DNA of 64,000 bases from Bacillota bacterium (GTDB taxonomy: Bacteria; Bacillota; Clostridia; Acetivibrionales; JANLFN01), in NCBI GenBank assembly GCA_023421675.1, contig JAEZTC010000013.1, forward strand, positions 496,001 to 560,000, in the 5' to 3' direction. The notes beneath the pieces were generated by a model. It ran no database searches. It had not been told where the DNA came from and saw nothing but the letters and a program-made list of their open reading frames with translations. Shown piece by piece: positions 1 through 9,119 of the stretch; the stretch's first letter is position 1, and every line of letters begins with the position of its first letter. The position numbers were made by a program, and so were the translations under genes.

Positions 1-107
1 AATCCTTTAGGATATATAATAGAATTAGTGTCTTAATACAATTTAAGACATATTAATAATAACCTTAGAATGGATAATTGTCAAAATACTTGCAACAGGT
101 AAGAAAT

Positions 108-142
108 AAATAAAAACCCGGAGATAATGCTCTCCGGGTTTT
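108..142 (-). terminator. Terminator of the stalk/solute-binding cluster
   Basis: A 12-bp perfect inverted repeat (113-124 with 131-142, core CCCGGAGA/TCTCCGGG) is followed on the minus strand by a T-rich tract. It lies just past the stop of the gene at 153-1814. I see no gene in bases 1-107. Confidence 0.85.
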
Positions 143-152
143 GAATCTCATA

Positions 153-1814
153 TTAAAAGATGTCTATGTATGGAATGTCTTCAAAAACCTTAAAAGAAAA
201 ATCCGCCAAGGCTTTTTCTTTGGTTTTACGATCATTAAAATAGTATTCTGATATATTCAACCAGTCATTGTTTATAATATCGTCTAATCCTGTTGCTGTA
301 GTGGCGTTTATATCGTTGGCTATAGGTTCATATACCTTAAATATATTCTGATTAATAGTCTTGTTTATATATGTATCATCATTTTTAAATTTACTTACCA
401 ATTCCTTGTTATTAATAAAATCTCCATAATTCTGTGCACATTCTTCCAAATGATCCCTATCAGAGGTCAGGTATTTCATAAACTGCCATGATAAATCTTT
501 TTTATCACTTGTCGCGGACATGCAAAGAACTGTTCCTCCCCAATAGTAGTTATAGGGAGCCTTTGCTATACCCCACATTCCTTTGTTAAGATTACTTCTG
601 TCGTTGGCTTCTATAATATTTGAAATTCCCCATGTAGGAATTGCAAAACACATAGTTGTTCTGTCACTAATAGACTCATTCCAAGAAGGAGTCCATGCTC
701 TTATATCTCCTGAATATTTATTCTTGAAAAGATATTTTTGCAAATCCAGGCATTCAATCATTTTTGAATCAATTGTCAGCTTATTATTCACTATCCATGG
801 CTGAGATCTGGCGCAGCTGTACAATTGGAAGAGATCTTCATGTCCAGGGAATAATTTTGCTGTGCCTTTACTATTGTTATAAAGTGTTTTTGCTGTTCCA
901 ATTATGTTTTCAGGAGATGAAAGCATATTTCCGATCTTATCAGGGTCATCAGTTCCCAGGTACTTTTTAGCGATGTCCCTTTTATAACCAACTCCACCTG
1001 GACATGCATACCATGAAAGACCCTTTAGATTACCCTCATAATCTTTTGCAATATCCAATGTAAAGGGGAACATGTTGCTTGTTATATCAGCAGCTTTGTA
1101 TTTATCTAAGCCCAAGTTTTCGCAAAGTCCATCTACGTCAATAAAACGCTTAATAAAAGCAGATTCTAATGCAAATAGATCTGGCATACCTGAATTTGCA
1201 CGATAGGCAGCAGCCAATTTGTTTTGATAGTTTAACTGGGTATCCGGAGTTACTGTTAAATATATTTTAGTTTCAGGGAATTTTTTTGTTAATGCTTTTT
1301 TAATATTATCTGCTTCATATTTATAATAGTGCCATATAGTAATTGAATTGGAAGAATCCATTCTGACATTGTCTATTGATAATGTATTTGTTTTTGAGTT
1401 AAATGTCAGGCTATAACCAAGTGCTTCAAGAACTATACGGATAGGCAGATAGGTTTTGTTGTTCTTAACAGTTGAAATTGTATCATTGATAAGTATCTGA
1501 CCGTTTTTATATATGTAAGGCTTTCCGAAAGGTACCTCAATTATTGTATCACCTTTTACAACAATTACTGAATTCTTCTTACTATTAACACTAACCGTTG
1601 CTCCAAGCGGCTCAAGTGTTGCCCTTAAAGGTACCTGCATTCTTCCGTTTGAATCATAATAAGGGTAACCGGTAGAATCGTCGTAAACCAGTTGCTGACC
1701 GTTTAATATAATAGTGATTTGGCTGGCTTGTGCATTGGAAAATGTAATTCCACAAGAAAACACTATAAAAAAGCATATAAGAAAACTGACCCGAGATATC
1801 AATTTTTTAGACAT
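153..1814 (-). CDS. Secreted stalk-domain / solute-binding fusion, copy 1
   Basis: This 553-residue protein has an N-terminal signal segment (about residues 8-30). A copper amine oxidase N-terminal-like stalk domain follows (about 35-150, with the repeated VPLRATLEPLGA and LPIRIVLEALGY motifs), then a family-1 type extracellular solute-binding domain (about 160-553). The segment VFSC near residue 20 is only a weak lipobox, so lipidation is uncertain; cleavage after SNAQA is an alternative. It is the last of three tandem paralogues (with 2013-3665 and 3715-5367) and has its own upstream region, containing a 41-nt element also found before the third copy. No ABC permease or ATPase is adjacent. 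From the family, it binds a sugar or other ligand at the cell surface; the ligand is unknown. Confidence is high for the domains and low for the role. Confidence 0.85.
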   Translation of the reverse strand: MSKKLISRVSFLICFFIVFSCGITFSNAQASQITIILNGQQLVYDDSTGYPYYDSNGRMQVPLRATLEPLGATVSVNSKKNSVIVVKGDTIIEVPFGKPYIYKNGQILINDTISTVKNNKTYLPIRIVLEALGYSLTFNSKTNTLSIDNVRMDSSNSITIWHYYKYEADNIKKALTKKFPETKIYLTVTPDTQLNYQNKLAAAYRANSGMPDLFALESAFIKRFIDVDGLCENLGLDKYKAADITSNMFPFTLDIAKDYEGNLKGLSWYACPGGVGYKRDIAKKYLGTDDPDKIGNMLSSPENIIGTAKTLYNNSKGTAKLFPGHEDLFQLYSCARSQPWIVNNKLTIDSKMIECLDLQKYLFKNKYSGDIRAWTPSWNESISDRTTMCFAIPTWGISNIIEANDRSNLNKGMWGIAKAPYNYYWGGTVLCMSATSDKKDLSWQFMKYLTSDRDHLEECAQNYGDFINNKELVSKFKNDDTYINKTINQNIFKVYEPIANDINATTATGLDDIINNDWLNISEYYFNDRKTKEKALADFSFKVFEDIPYIDIF

Positions 1815-1846
1815 TTTTTGAACCCCTCTCTTAATGTATGAATACG

Positions 1847-1887
1847 TAATTTTAACATTATTATCAAGGGGTTACAATAATAACTAA
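1847..1887 (-). promoter_or_regulatory. Conserved 41-nt upstream element, copy 1
   Basis: These 41 bases match 5398-5438 at 40 of 41 positions, at a similar distance before the start codons of copies 1 and 3 of the stalk/solute-binding genes. The flanking intergenic DNA is less alike, so selective conservation as a promoter or operator is likely. On the minus strand it holds a TTGATA hexamer that could be a -35 box. Confidence 0.55.
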
Positions 1888-2012
1888 CAATAATTTACAG
1901 AATCTATTTCATTGTCGACAAAGACTCTCTCTAATGGATAATAATATTATCTTTGTTATCAAAATTTACAACGTTTTAGTGTGTATGAAATAGGCTTATA
2001 TTTACTAAAATT

Positions 2013-3665
2013 TTATTCAACTTTTACATTAGGGAGATAAATACTTAAGCCGTTTTTGAAGGCTGCAATTGCTCGTTCTTTAGTGAGTTTATCATTGAAA
2101 TACCGATAGGAATAATCCAGCCAGTTCTCATTTAATACATCATCAAACTCAGTAATATTCTTTGCGTTAATATTTTTTGTCAAAGGCTCAAAGGTTTCAT
2201 AAAAGTTTTGGTTTAACGTACTATTAAAGAAGGAGTTATTGTTCTTTAATTCTTCAATCAGTTCTAAATTATTTATAAAATCACCAGTATTATATGCCCA
2301 TTGTCTTAATTGATCCTTATCTGATGCTAAGTACTTAAGCATTTTCCAACAAGTATTTTTTTTGTTACTGTTCGCTGATATACAAAGCCAGTCTCCACCC
2401 CAATAATAGGGATAGGGGGCTTTTGCTATTGACCATCTTCCGCTGCCTTTATGTTCACGATCCGAAAATAGTATATATTCAATTCCCCAAGTTGGAATTG
2501 AATAACACATATAAGTATCATCTTGTATTGATGCATCCCAAGCTGGTGTCCAAGATTTTATATTTCCTGAGTATTTATTACTCTCCAGACTTTTTTCCAA
2601 ATCAAGATATTCCAACATTTTTGAATCAATGGTAAGTTTGTTATTAGCTGTCCATGGCAGAGATTTAGAACATTTATATGCTTGAAATAATTCATCCGCT
2701 CCAGCAAATAACTTAGCTTTACCCTTACTTGCATCAAATAATTTTTTTCCTGTATTTAATATATTAGCTGATGAGGATAGCATTTCCCCGATTGCATCGG
2801 GATTATCAGTTCCCAAGTACTTTTTGGCGATATCCCTTTTATAACCTATCCCTCCCGGGCATGCCATATATGTAAGTCCTCTAAGAGTACCATTGTTATC
2901 CTTTGCAACATCAACGGTATAAGGAATCATGTTTTTTGTTATTTCAGAGGCAGTATACTTTGCTGAATCCAGGTTCTCACATAATCCATCTGTATTAATA
3001 AATTTTTTTATAAAGCTTGACTCGGCAACAAAAATATCCGGAAAACCGGAACCTGCCCTAAAGCTGGCTATGATTTTATTTTGATAAGCAGAATTAACAT
3101 CGTTAATTTGTGTAAAATTAATATTCATATTAGGGAAATTTCTTTTGAGTGCCTTATATAAATTCTCCTCTACTTTTTTAGAATAGTTCCAAAAGTTAAC
3201 TGATGAAGAAATATCAGACATTTCAATTCTTAGTGTATTGGTTTTAGAGTCAAATAAAAGGGTGTATCCAAGGGCCTCAAGAACTATTCGTATTGGTAAA
3301 TAGGTTCGATTATTTTTAACTGTTGAAACAGTATCGTTTAAAATCAAAACTCCATTTTTATATATAAAACTTTTTCCGAAAGGGACTTCAATTGTGATAC
3401 TGTTCTTTTGTACAATTACTGAATTTTTATCACTATCTACATAGATGGTTGCTCCCAAGGGTTCAAGTGTTGCCCTTAAGGGTACCTGCATTCTTCCGTT
3501 GGAATCGTAATATGGGTAACCTGTAGAATCATTGTAAGTCAGTTTCTGACCGTTTAAAAATATATTAATTTGACTGCCTTGTGCATTTGTGAAGGTAATT
3601 CCACAAGAAAAGACTATTATAAAGCATATAAGAAAACTGACCCGAGATATCATTCTTTTAGACAT
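2013..3665 (-). CDS. Secreted stalk-domain / solute-binding fusion, copy 2
   Basis: This 550-residue paralogue of 153-1814 and 3715-5367 has the same architecture: signal segment (about 8-30), copper amine oxidase N-like stalk domain (about 35-150) and a solute-binding domain to the C terminus. The middle and C-terminal parts are closer to copy 3 than to copy 1; for example they share VDVAKDNNGTLRGLTYMACP. Only 49 bases separate it from copy 3 upstream, with no copy of the 41-nt promoter-like element, so it is probably transcribed from the copy 3 promoter. The ligand-facing region (about 155-215) differs most between copies, which suggests different ligands (inference). No transporter partner is nearby. 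Confidence 0.85.
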   Translation of the reverse strand: MSKRMISRVSFLICFIIVFSCGITFTNAQGSQINIFLNGQKLTYNDSTGYPYYDSNGRMQVPLRATLEPLGATIYVDSDKNSVIVQKNSITIEVPFGKSFIYKNGVLILNDTVSTVKNNRTYLPIRIVLEALGYTLLFDSKTNTLRIEMSDISSSVNFWNYSKKVEENLYKALKRNFPNMNINFTQINDVNSAYQNKIIASFRAGSGFPDIFVAESSFIKKFINTDGLCENLDSAKYTASEITKNMIPYTVDVAKDNNGTLRGLTYMACPGGIGYKRDIAKKYLGTDNPDAIGEMLSSSANILNTGKKLFDASKGKAKLFAGADELFQAYKCSKSLPWTANNKLTIDSKMLEYLDLEKSLESNKYSGNIKSWTPAWDASIQDDTYMCYSIPTWGIEYILFSDREHKGSGRWSIAKAPYPYYWGGDWLCISANSNKKNTCWKMLKYLASDKDQLRQWAYNTGDFINNLELIEELKNNNSFFNSTLNQNFYETFEPLTKNINAKNITEFDDVLNENWLDYSYRYFNDKLTKERAIAAFKNGLSIYLPNVKVE

Positions 3666-3714
3666 TTTATGCCCCCTGAATATTAATGATAAAATTTATT
3701 AAACATTTTTAATA

Positions 3715-5367
3715 TTATTCTGTTTCTACAGATGGAAGATAAGTATCTAGCCCATTTTTAAAAGCTGCTATTGATTTTTCTCTTGTGAGCTTATCACAGA
3801 AATAACGTTCGGAATAATCCAGCCAGTTCTTATTTAAAACATCATCAAATTCAGTAATATTCTTTGTATTAATATTTTTAGTTAAAGGCTCAAAAACTTC
3901 ATAAAAGTTTTGGTTTAACGTACTATTAAAGAATGTGTTATTACTTTTTAGTTCTTCAATCAGTTCTACATTATTTATAAAATCATCAGTGTCATATGCC
4001 CATTGTCTTAATTGATTCTTATCGGATGTTAAGTACTTAACCATTTTCCAACTGGTATATTTTTTATTACTGCTAGCTGATATAGATAGCCAGTCTCCAC
4101 CCCAATAATAGGGGTAAGGGGCTTTTGCTATTGCCCATCTGCCGCTGCTTTTGTTTTTATCATTATCATAAATAATATCCTTAACTCCCCACGTAGGCAT
4201 GGCATAACACATGTTGATATCGTCTTGTATTGACCAGTTCCAAGCCGCTGTCCAGGCTCTCATTCTACCTGAGTATTTATTGCTTTCCAGAACTTTTTGA
4301 ATATCAAGATATTCTGTTGTTTTTGAATCAATTATCAGCTTAGTGTTTACTATCCACGGCTGGGATTTTGCAAATGAATAACTATGATAGAGTTCATCCA
4401 TCCCAGCAAACAATTTAGCTTTTCCATTACTTGCATCATACATTCTTTTTGCGGTATTTAATATATTGTCCGATGAGGAAAGCATTTTCCCGATTTCATC
4501 AGGATTATCAGTTCCCAAGTACTTTTTTGCGATATCTTTTTTATATCCTATTCCTCCCGGGCATGCCATATATGTAAGGCCTCTAAGGGTACCGTTGTTA
4601 TCCTTTGCAACATCGACGGTATAAGGAATCATGTTTTTTGTTATTTCAGAAGCATTATACTGTGCTGAATCCAGGTTTTCACACAGTCCATCGGTATTAA
4701 TGAAATTTTTTAAAAAAGCCGATTCTACCCCAAAAATATCTGGTAAACCTGAACCTGCTCTAAAACTGGCGGTCAGCTTATTTTGATAAGCCGATATTGT
4801 ATTAGGTGTAATTACTAGGGTAATATTTACATTGGGAAATTTTGTTGTAAGTGACTTAGTAAGATTTTTTCCCGCATCCGGCTCGTAATGCCAAAGGATA
4901 ATTGATGAAGAGAGTTCGGGTTGCTGAATTCTTAGGGTATTTGTCCTAGAATCAAATATAAGGGTGTAACCAAGAGCCTCAAGAACTATTCGTATTGGTA
5001 AATAGGTTCTATTGTTTTTTACTGATGAAACAGTATCATTTAAAATCATAACTCCATTTTTATATATAAAACTTTTTCCGAAAGGCACTTCAATTGTTAT
5101 ATTATCTTTTATAACTATAACCGAATTATTTTCACTGTCAACACTGACTGTTGCTCCAAGCGGCTCAAGTGTTGCTCTTAAGGGTACCTGCATTCTTCCA
5201 TTGGAGTCATAAAACGGATAACCGGTGGAATCATTATAAATAAGTTTTTGGCCATCCAAAATTATTGTAATTTGGCTGGTTTGCGCATTGGAGAACATAA
5301 TTCCGCACGAAAAAACTAAAAAAAAGCATATGAGAAAACTAACCCGAGATATCAATTTTTTAGACAT
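3715..5367 (-). CDS. Secreted stalk-domain / solute-binding fusion, copy 3
   Basis: This 550-residue protein is the first gene of the three-copy tandem array. It has a signal segment (about 8-30), a copper amine oxidase N-like stalk domain with VPLRATLEPLGA and LPIRIVLEALGY, and a solute-binding domain. The start is supported by a GGAGGT ribosome site (minus strand, about 5375-5380). The 41-nt element at 5398-5438 lies upstream. Without an ABC permease or ATPase alongside, it could serve an unlinked transporter, act as a chemosensory or signalling binder, or sit on the wall through the stalk domain. These options cannot be separated from sequence alone. Confidence 0.85.
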   Translation of the reverse strand: MSKKLISRVSFLICFFLVFSCGIMFSNAQTSQITIILDGQKLIYNDSTGYPFYDSNGRMQVPLRATLEPLGATVSVDSENNSVIVIKDNITIEVPFGKSFIYKNGVMILNDTVSSVKNNRTYLPIRIVLEALGYTLIFDSRTNTLRIQQPELSSSIILWHYEPDAGKNLTKSLTTKFPNVNITLVITPNTISAYQNKLTASFRAGSGLPDIFGVESAFLKNFINTDGLCENLDSAQYNASEITKNMIPYTVDVAKDNNGTLRGLTYMACPGGIGYKKDIAKKYLGTDNPDEIGKMLSSSDNILNTAKRMYDASNGKAKLFAGMDELYHSYSFAKSQPWIVNTKLIIDSKTTEYLDIQKVLESNKYSGRMRAWTAAWNWSIQDDINMCYAMPTWGVKDIIYDNDKNKSSGRWAIAKAPYPYYWGGDWLSISASSNKKYTSWKMVKYLTSDKNQLRQWAYDTDDFINNVELIEELKSNNTFFNSTLNQNFYEVFEPLTKNINTKNITEFDDVLNKNWLDYSERYFCDKLTREKSIAAFKNGLDTYLPSVETE

Positions 5368-5397
5368 TTTTGTACCTCCTTATGTTGGTTGACTTAA

Positions 5398-5438
5398 TAA
5401 TTTTAACATTATTATCAAGAGGTTACAATAATAACTAA
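5398..5438 (-). promoter_or_regulatory. Conserved 41-nt upstream element, copy 2
   Basis: This matches 1847-1887 at 40 of 41 positions and lies about 30 bases before the start of the gene at 3715-5367. It is likely the promoter/operator for the solute-binding paralogues. Confidence 0.55.
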
Positions 5439-5492
5439 TCATACAATATCGATGTATATTATTAGATGATAGAACTTTAGAATGTTAACTTT

Positions 5493-5527
5493 TAATATCA
5501 GACAAAATATTAATATCAGACAAAATA
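5493..5527. repeat. 17-nt tandem direct repeat
   Basis: TAATATCAGACAAAATA occurs at 5493-5509 and again at 5511-5527. The repeat lies between the two terminator regions and has no clear function; replication slippage is a sufficient explanation. Confidence 0.6.
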
Positions 5528-5558
5528 AAAGCAGCAGAACTTTTGGTTCTGCTGCTTT
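5528..5558 (-). terminator. Terminator of the LysM/SleB gene
   Basis: A 13-bp perfect stem (5528-5540 with 5546-5558, GCAGCAGAAC/GTTCTGCTGC) lies just after the stop of the gene at 5573-6349, with a T-containing tail on the minus strand. Confidence 0.85.
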
Positions 5559-5572
5559 ATTCGTGCTGTCCC

Positions 5573-6349
5573 TTAGTATGTGAACACCATGTTTCCCACT
5601 CTCAAAGCTATAGGTTTTGACCATATCCACTTATTTGTGGTACTGTCGTCAAAGTAGTAGACTGCACCCTTTGTTGGGTCAGCACCATGAAGCGCTTCAT
5701 ATGCGGCGTTTTTTGCAGCTTGCGTAGCGGGCTTGTTTATCATCCCGTTTTCAACAGGTGTAAACTGGTAGTAACCACCGTCAATCTGATAGATTACTCC
5801 GCTTAAGGTATTAGGCCAACGTGAGTCCTGAACCCTGTTAATTATAGTTGCACCCACCGCTACCTGAGCACTATAGGGCTGTCCGTCCGCTTCTGCGGTA
5901 ATAATCCTTGCCAAAAGATCCAAGTCGCTGGCAGTATAAGGTATTACTGGTTGATTAGCTGTTCCGGTTTGACCACTCATTGGTGAAACCGGTATTATCA
6001 ACTTTTGTCCTACATAAATCGAATCGTTCCATTTATTATTAGCATTTCTTAATGAGTAAAGTGATATCCCGTTATTTACAGCGATTTTATAAAGGGTATC
6101 TCCCGACTTTACTGTATACACTTTTCCTGGTACGTTTATAACCTGACCAGGGTAAATTGCAGACCCCGTAAGGTTGTTAGTCTGTTGAAGGACACTTACG
6201 GTTGTATTGAACTTTGCACCGATAGTGTAAAGAGAATCACCCTTTACTACTGTGTATCCTGCAGCAAACACGGATTGAGAAAAAATTATTACTGTTAAAG
6301 GCAAAGCAAATAAAAAGGCTTTTGCCTTCCTTGAATTAAACTTAAACAT
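5573..6349 (-). CDS. LysM-SleB type cell wall hydrolase
   Basis: This 258-residue secreted protein has a signal peptide (about 1-29, ending near SVFAA). Two LysM peptidoglycan-binding domains follow (about 31-74 and 77-121, each with a YTV...GD(S/T)LY.I start), then a C-terminal SleB / cell-wall-hydrolase-2 domain (about 140-258) containing LLARIITAEADGQ, whose glutamate is the likely catalytic acid. SleB-family enzymes cleave the glycan strands of spore cortex or vegetative wall. The gene follows a c-di-AMP riboswitch, which fits control of wall turnover by cell envelope or osmotic state. A vegetative rather than germination role is likely given that leader, but this is inference. Confidence 0.88.
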   Translation of the reverse strand: MFKFNSRKAKAFLFALPLTVIIFSQSVFAAGYTVVKGDSLYTIGAKFNTTVSVLQQTNNLTGSAIYPGQVINVPGKVYTVKSGDTLYKIAVNNGISLYSLRNANNKWNDSIYVGQKLIIPVSPMSGQTGTANQPVIPYTASDLDLLARIITAEADGQPYSAQVAVGATIINRVQDSRWPNTLSGVIYQIDGGYYQFTPVENGMINKPATQAAKNAAYEALHGADPTKGAVYYFDDSTTNKWIWSKPIALRVGNMVFTY

Positions 6350-6366
6350 ATTAAATTCCCCCTTTT

Positions 6367-6473
6367 TGCCTCCGAGGTTAGTTGACGGGTTCGGGCCGGG
6401 AAGCCCTACTTCATAAGAAGATTTACCCCAATTGCTTTAGTCCCCCGTACTCCGTGAGGAGATTCGGCTTTGT
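6367..6473 (-). ncRNA. c-di-AMP riboswitch (ydaO/yuaA) before the SleB-like gene
   Basis: Read on the minus strand this leader contains the ydaO/yuaA hallmarks: GCCGAATC near the 5' end, a GGGGTAAATC segment, a GGGCTTCCC block and the conserved 3' block CCGAACCCGTCAACTAACC before CGGAGGC. It ends about 17 bases before the start of the LysM/SleB gene. Binding of c-di-AMP by this class usually turns expression off. The rest of the gap between 6350 and 6723 holds the promoter of the next gene. Confidence 0.9.
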
Positions 6474-6608
6474 TTTATGTAAACCATGTTAACATGACCT
6501 TGATGTGTATTCCAATACAATATTTATGGATATAAAGTCACTTTTTAACTTTTAAGTATATAAAATAAAACCACAATAATTTTATTTTATCAAAAATATG
6601 TAAACTAA

Positions 6609-6638
6609 TTGTCGAAATTTAATCTTATGTGTTATAAT
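6609..6638 (+). promoter_or_regulatory. Promoter of the HD-GYP gene
   Basis: TTGTCG (6609-6614), an 18-base spacer and a perfect TATAAT (6633-6638) that is extended by TG one base upstream. It lies 86 bases before the chosen start. Confidence 0.6.
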
Positions 6639-6723
6639 TAGATAAATTGTATACTTAAGGTAACCTGGAATTCCGTTGTTAGATTTACAGCTTTGCAATC
6701 TACATTTTGAATGGAGTACTGGC

Positions 6724-8232
6724 ATGCGAAGGCTTTATGATAACTATCTGAAGTACTACCTTAATAACCCGGAAAAACCTCATTTGAGGATTAGGTTTAT
6801 TATCTTACTTATATTTATAGCACTTACCATTACATTTCAACTTATTGTATCCAAAGATTTTACTCTATCTATTATCTTAGAAGAGCTTCTTATTATAACA
6901 GTATTCTTATGCAGTTACTTTTATGGATACCTGGGTATAATAGCTGCGATTCCTGCTATTATCTTTGAAATGGTATTTAACCTGGTGGGTTGGGTTAGCA
7001 AGGATAGTATGTATGATGTTTCACAGCTGGTACTGGATGTAAATATAATTATTATTTCAGGTTTTATTGCTCAGCTTGTTGAAAGAGAAAGAATAAAGCA
7101 AATGAAGCTTGAAAGGCTTGCTATTATTGATCCCATAACAGAGGTTTATAATAATAAATATTTTCTTTCAAGGCTTGAAGAAGAGATTGCACGTGCAACA
7201 AGAAATGAAAAATCTGTAGGCCTTATAATGGCTGATATTGATAATTTTAATAAATTTATAGATCTTAACGGACATGGTCAGGGTGACATACTTTTGAAAA
7301 AGACTGCACAAGTTCTCGAGCAGTATACTAGGTGTCATGACATTGTTTGCAGATATAGTGATGACCAATTTGCAGTAATACTTCCTGATATTGAAGCGGC
7401 TGAAATGGATGCAGTCATAGGCAGAATGAGAACAATATATATGCAGACCACGCAGGAGGGGTGCAGCTCATATGATGGCAAAATGACAATGTCAATGGGC
7501 TTTTCTTTGTACCCTGAACTTGCTAAAAACACCGATGAGTTGATTACCCAGGCTGATACCGCACTTTACCATGCTAAAAACCGAGGAAGAGACAAAGTTC
7601 AAATATACAAGGACGTTTTTGATGAAATTAGACACAGCTTCGGAACAAATGAACAACAACTCTTATCAAGCCTCAAGATTCTTCTTGGCACAATTTCAGG
7701 CAAGGATAAATATACTTTCGGTCATTCTGAAAGAGTAATGAGCTACTCTGTCCAAATTGCTAATGCAATGGGTCTGGAAACCGGCAAAATTAAAATTCTT
7801 AAAATAGCAGCACTCCTTCATGATATAGGAAAGGTCGAGATTGCTGAATCTATTCTCAACAAACGTGAAAAATTGAATGATTATGAATTTGCAGTCCTTC
7901 GCAGACACCCGGTTTATAGTGCAAATATGCTGGAATCATTGTCCTATATCGATGGGCTTGTTGAGATAGTTCGCGCACACCATGAAAGATACGATGGAGA
8001 AGGTTACCCTGACAGGCTTGCAGGAACAAACATTCCGCTTGAATCCAGAATACTCGCTGTAGCTGACTCTTATGATGCAATGCTTTCTAACCGTCCATAC
8101 AGGAAAGGTCTTGGTATTGAAGGAGCAAAGCAGGAACTTAGGAATTGTTCCGGAACCCAATTTGATTCTGTTATTGTAGAAGCATTTCTTAAAGAACTTG
8201 AAGTTCAGGAAGAAAGTAAAAATACTGCTTAA
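6724..8232 (+). CDS. Membrane GGDEF (degenerate) / HD-GYP protein
   Basis: The start at ATG 6724 is chosen over the upstream TTG at 6676 because GGAG (6713-6716) sits at ideal spacing; this gives 502 residues. The N terminus has several hydrophobic segments (about 25-110), then a GGDEF domain (about 130-290), then an HD-GYP domain (about 320-495). The GGDEF signature is replaced by YSDDQF near residue 210, so cyclase activity is unlikely. The HD-GYP motifs are intact: HDIGK near 366 and HHERYDGEGYP near 419, the metal-binding set of c-di-GMP phosphodiesterases. The likely role is c-di-GMP hydrolysis with the degenerate domain as a regulatory input. It is a single gene, convergent with the thioesterase. 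Confidence 0.88.
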   Translation: MRRLYDNYLKYYLNNPEKPHLRIRFIILLIFIALTITFQLIVSKDFTLSIILEELLIITVFLCSYFYGYLGIIAAIPAIIFEMVFNLVGWVSKDSMYDVSQLVLDVNIIIISGFIAQLVERERIKQMKLERLAIIDPITEVYNNKYFLSRLEEEIARATRNEKSVGLIMADIDNFNKFIDLNGHGQGDILLKKTAQVLEQYTRCHDIVCRYSDDQFAVILPDIEAAEMDAVIGRMRTIYMQTTQEGCSSYDGKMTMSMGFSLYPELAKNTDELITQADTALYHAKNRGRDKVQIYKDVFDEIRHSFGTNEQQLLSSLKILLGTISGKDKYTFGHSERVMSYSVQIANAMGLETGKIKILKIAALLHDIGKVEIAESILNKREKLNDYEFAVLRRHPVYSANMLESLSYIDGLVEIVRAHHERYDGEGYPDRLAGTNIPLESRILAVADSYDAMLSNRPYRKGLGIEGAKQELRNCSGTQFDSVIVEAFLKELEVQEESKNTA

Positions 8233-8234
8233 AC

Positions 8235-8987
8235 TTAAGGTTTTTGCCAACTGGTTTTTGCGATTGCAAGTTCAGTTTTACTGTCATTGTCAAGGATTGC
8301 ATGTGTAAGTTCTGCTTCAGTGTTTTTTTCAGACAAAATGGAATATCCTGAACAAATTGAACCACCATACATGGTTTCTTTTTTATAGACAATTTCGAGT
8401 GATTTTAAACGGTAATTGTCATATATCCGGGCAGGGATAGCTTCAAGTAACCATTCCAGATATTTTGTGTTGTTAACATGGTTATTGGTATCAATATCAC
8501 TTCTTCTTACACCAAACACTGAAGAATCGTTACTGATTGCTGGAATATCTAATTCAGAAAAAGGGTTTTCTATTGATTTGATATTTTCTTCCAAACCATA
8601 GGTTAAGCTGTACTCACTTGGAATACGTATCGGCCTTCTTTTGGCTATATCAATATAAATCCATTGTGAGGATGCTTTAACAATTACTTCACCATTTGAA
8701 TTTTTTATGAGGAAATCTCTCCAGGCATAGAAACGTTCCATTCGCCAGGGCCAGGTTTCTATAGTAATTCTTTCATTAATTATAGGATACTTATCTATAA
8801 TAAGTGACCAGCGAGATAATACCCAGCAGGTTCCAACTGACAATAGTTCACTAATCCCAAGGCCTACAGAAGCAGAATGGGAGATGGCAGTATCCTGTAG
8901 ATAATTTAAAATTGATGGTATAGTTGCATATTGAGAACTGTCAACTTCATAGTAATGTATATTAAATTCTTTCGAAAATCTTTTCAT
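8235..8987 (-). CDS. Acyl-ACP thioesterase
   Basis: This 250-residue protein has the double hot-dog fold of the bacterial FatA-like acyl-ACP thioesterases, which release fatty acids from acyl carrier protein. Family signatures are the N-terminal YYEVDSSQYATIPSILNYLQD and, in the second half, RRSDIDTNNHVNNTKYLEW, which supplies the Asn/His catalytic residues. The length is normal for the family. The start has a GGAGG site just upstream. It stands alone, convergent with the HD-GYP gene with only 2 bases between the stops. No regulatory site was seen. Confidence 0.9.
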   Translation of the reverse strand: MKRFSKEFNIHYYEVDSSQYATIPSILNYLQDTAISHSASVGLGISELLSVGTCWVLSRWSLIIDKYPIINERITIETWPWRMERFYAWRDFLIKNSNGEVIVKASSQWIYIDIAKRRPIRIPSEYSLTYGLEENIKSIENPFSELDIPAISNDSSVFGVRRSDIDTNNHVNNTKYLEWLLEAIPARIYDNYRLKSLEIVYKKETMYGGSICSGYSILSEKNTEAELTHAILDNDSKTELAIAKTSWQKP

Positions 8988-9119
8988 TATTTCCTCCCAG
9001 AAATGGAATAATATAATTATACATTTTTAAAAATAAAAAACAATATCAGTAGCTGGACAAATATAATGCTAAGTATTAAGATTACTTATATTAAATTTAA
9101 TCATTAAAGGGGTTTTTTA

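Noticed and set aside
5439..5630. Small minus-strand reading frame overlapping the SleB gene end
   Set aside because: It runs through the terminator hairpin and the tail of the wall hydrolase in another frame and has no ribosome site.
7936..8392. Several minus-strand frames over the HD-GYP and thioesterase junction
   Set aside because: They are antisense to, or out of frame with, two well-supported genes and have no protein-like motifs.
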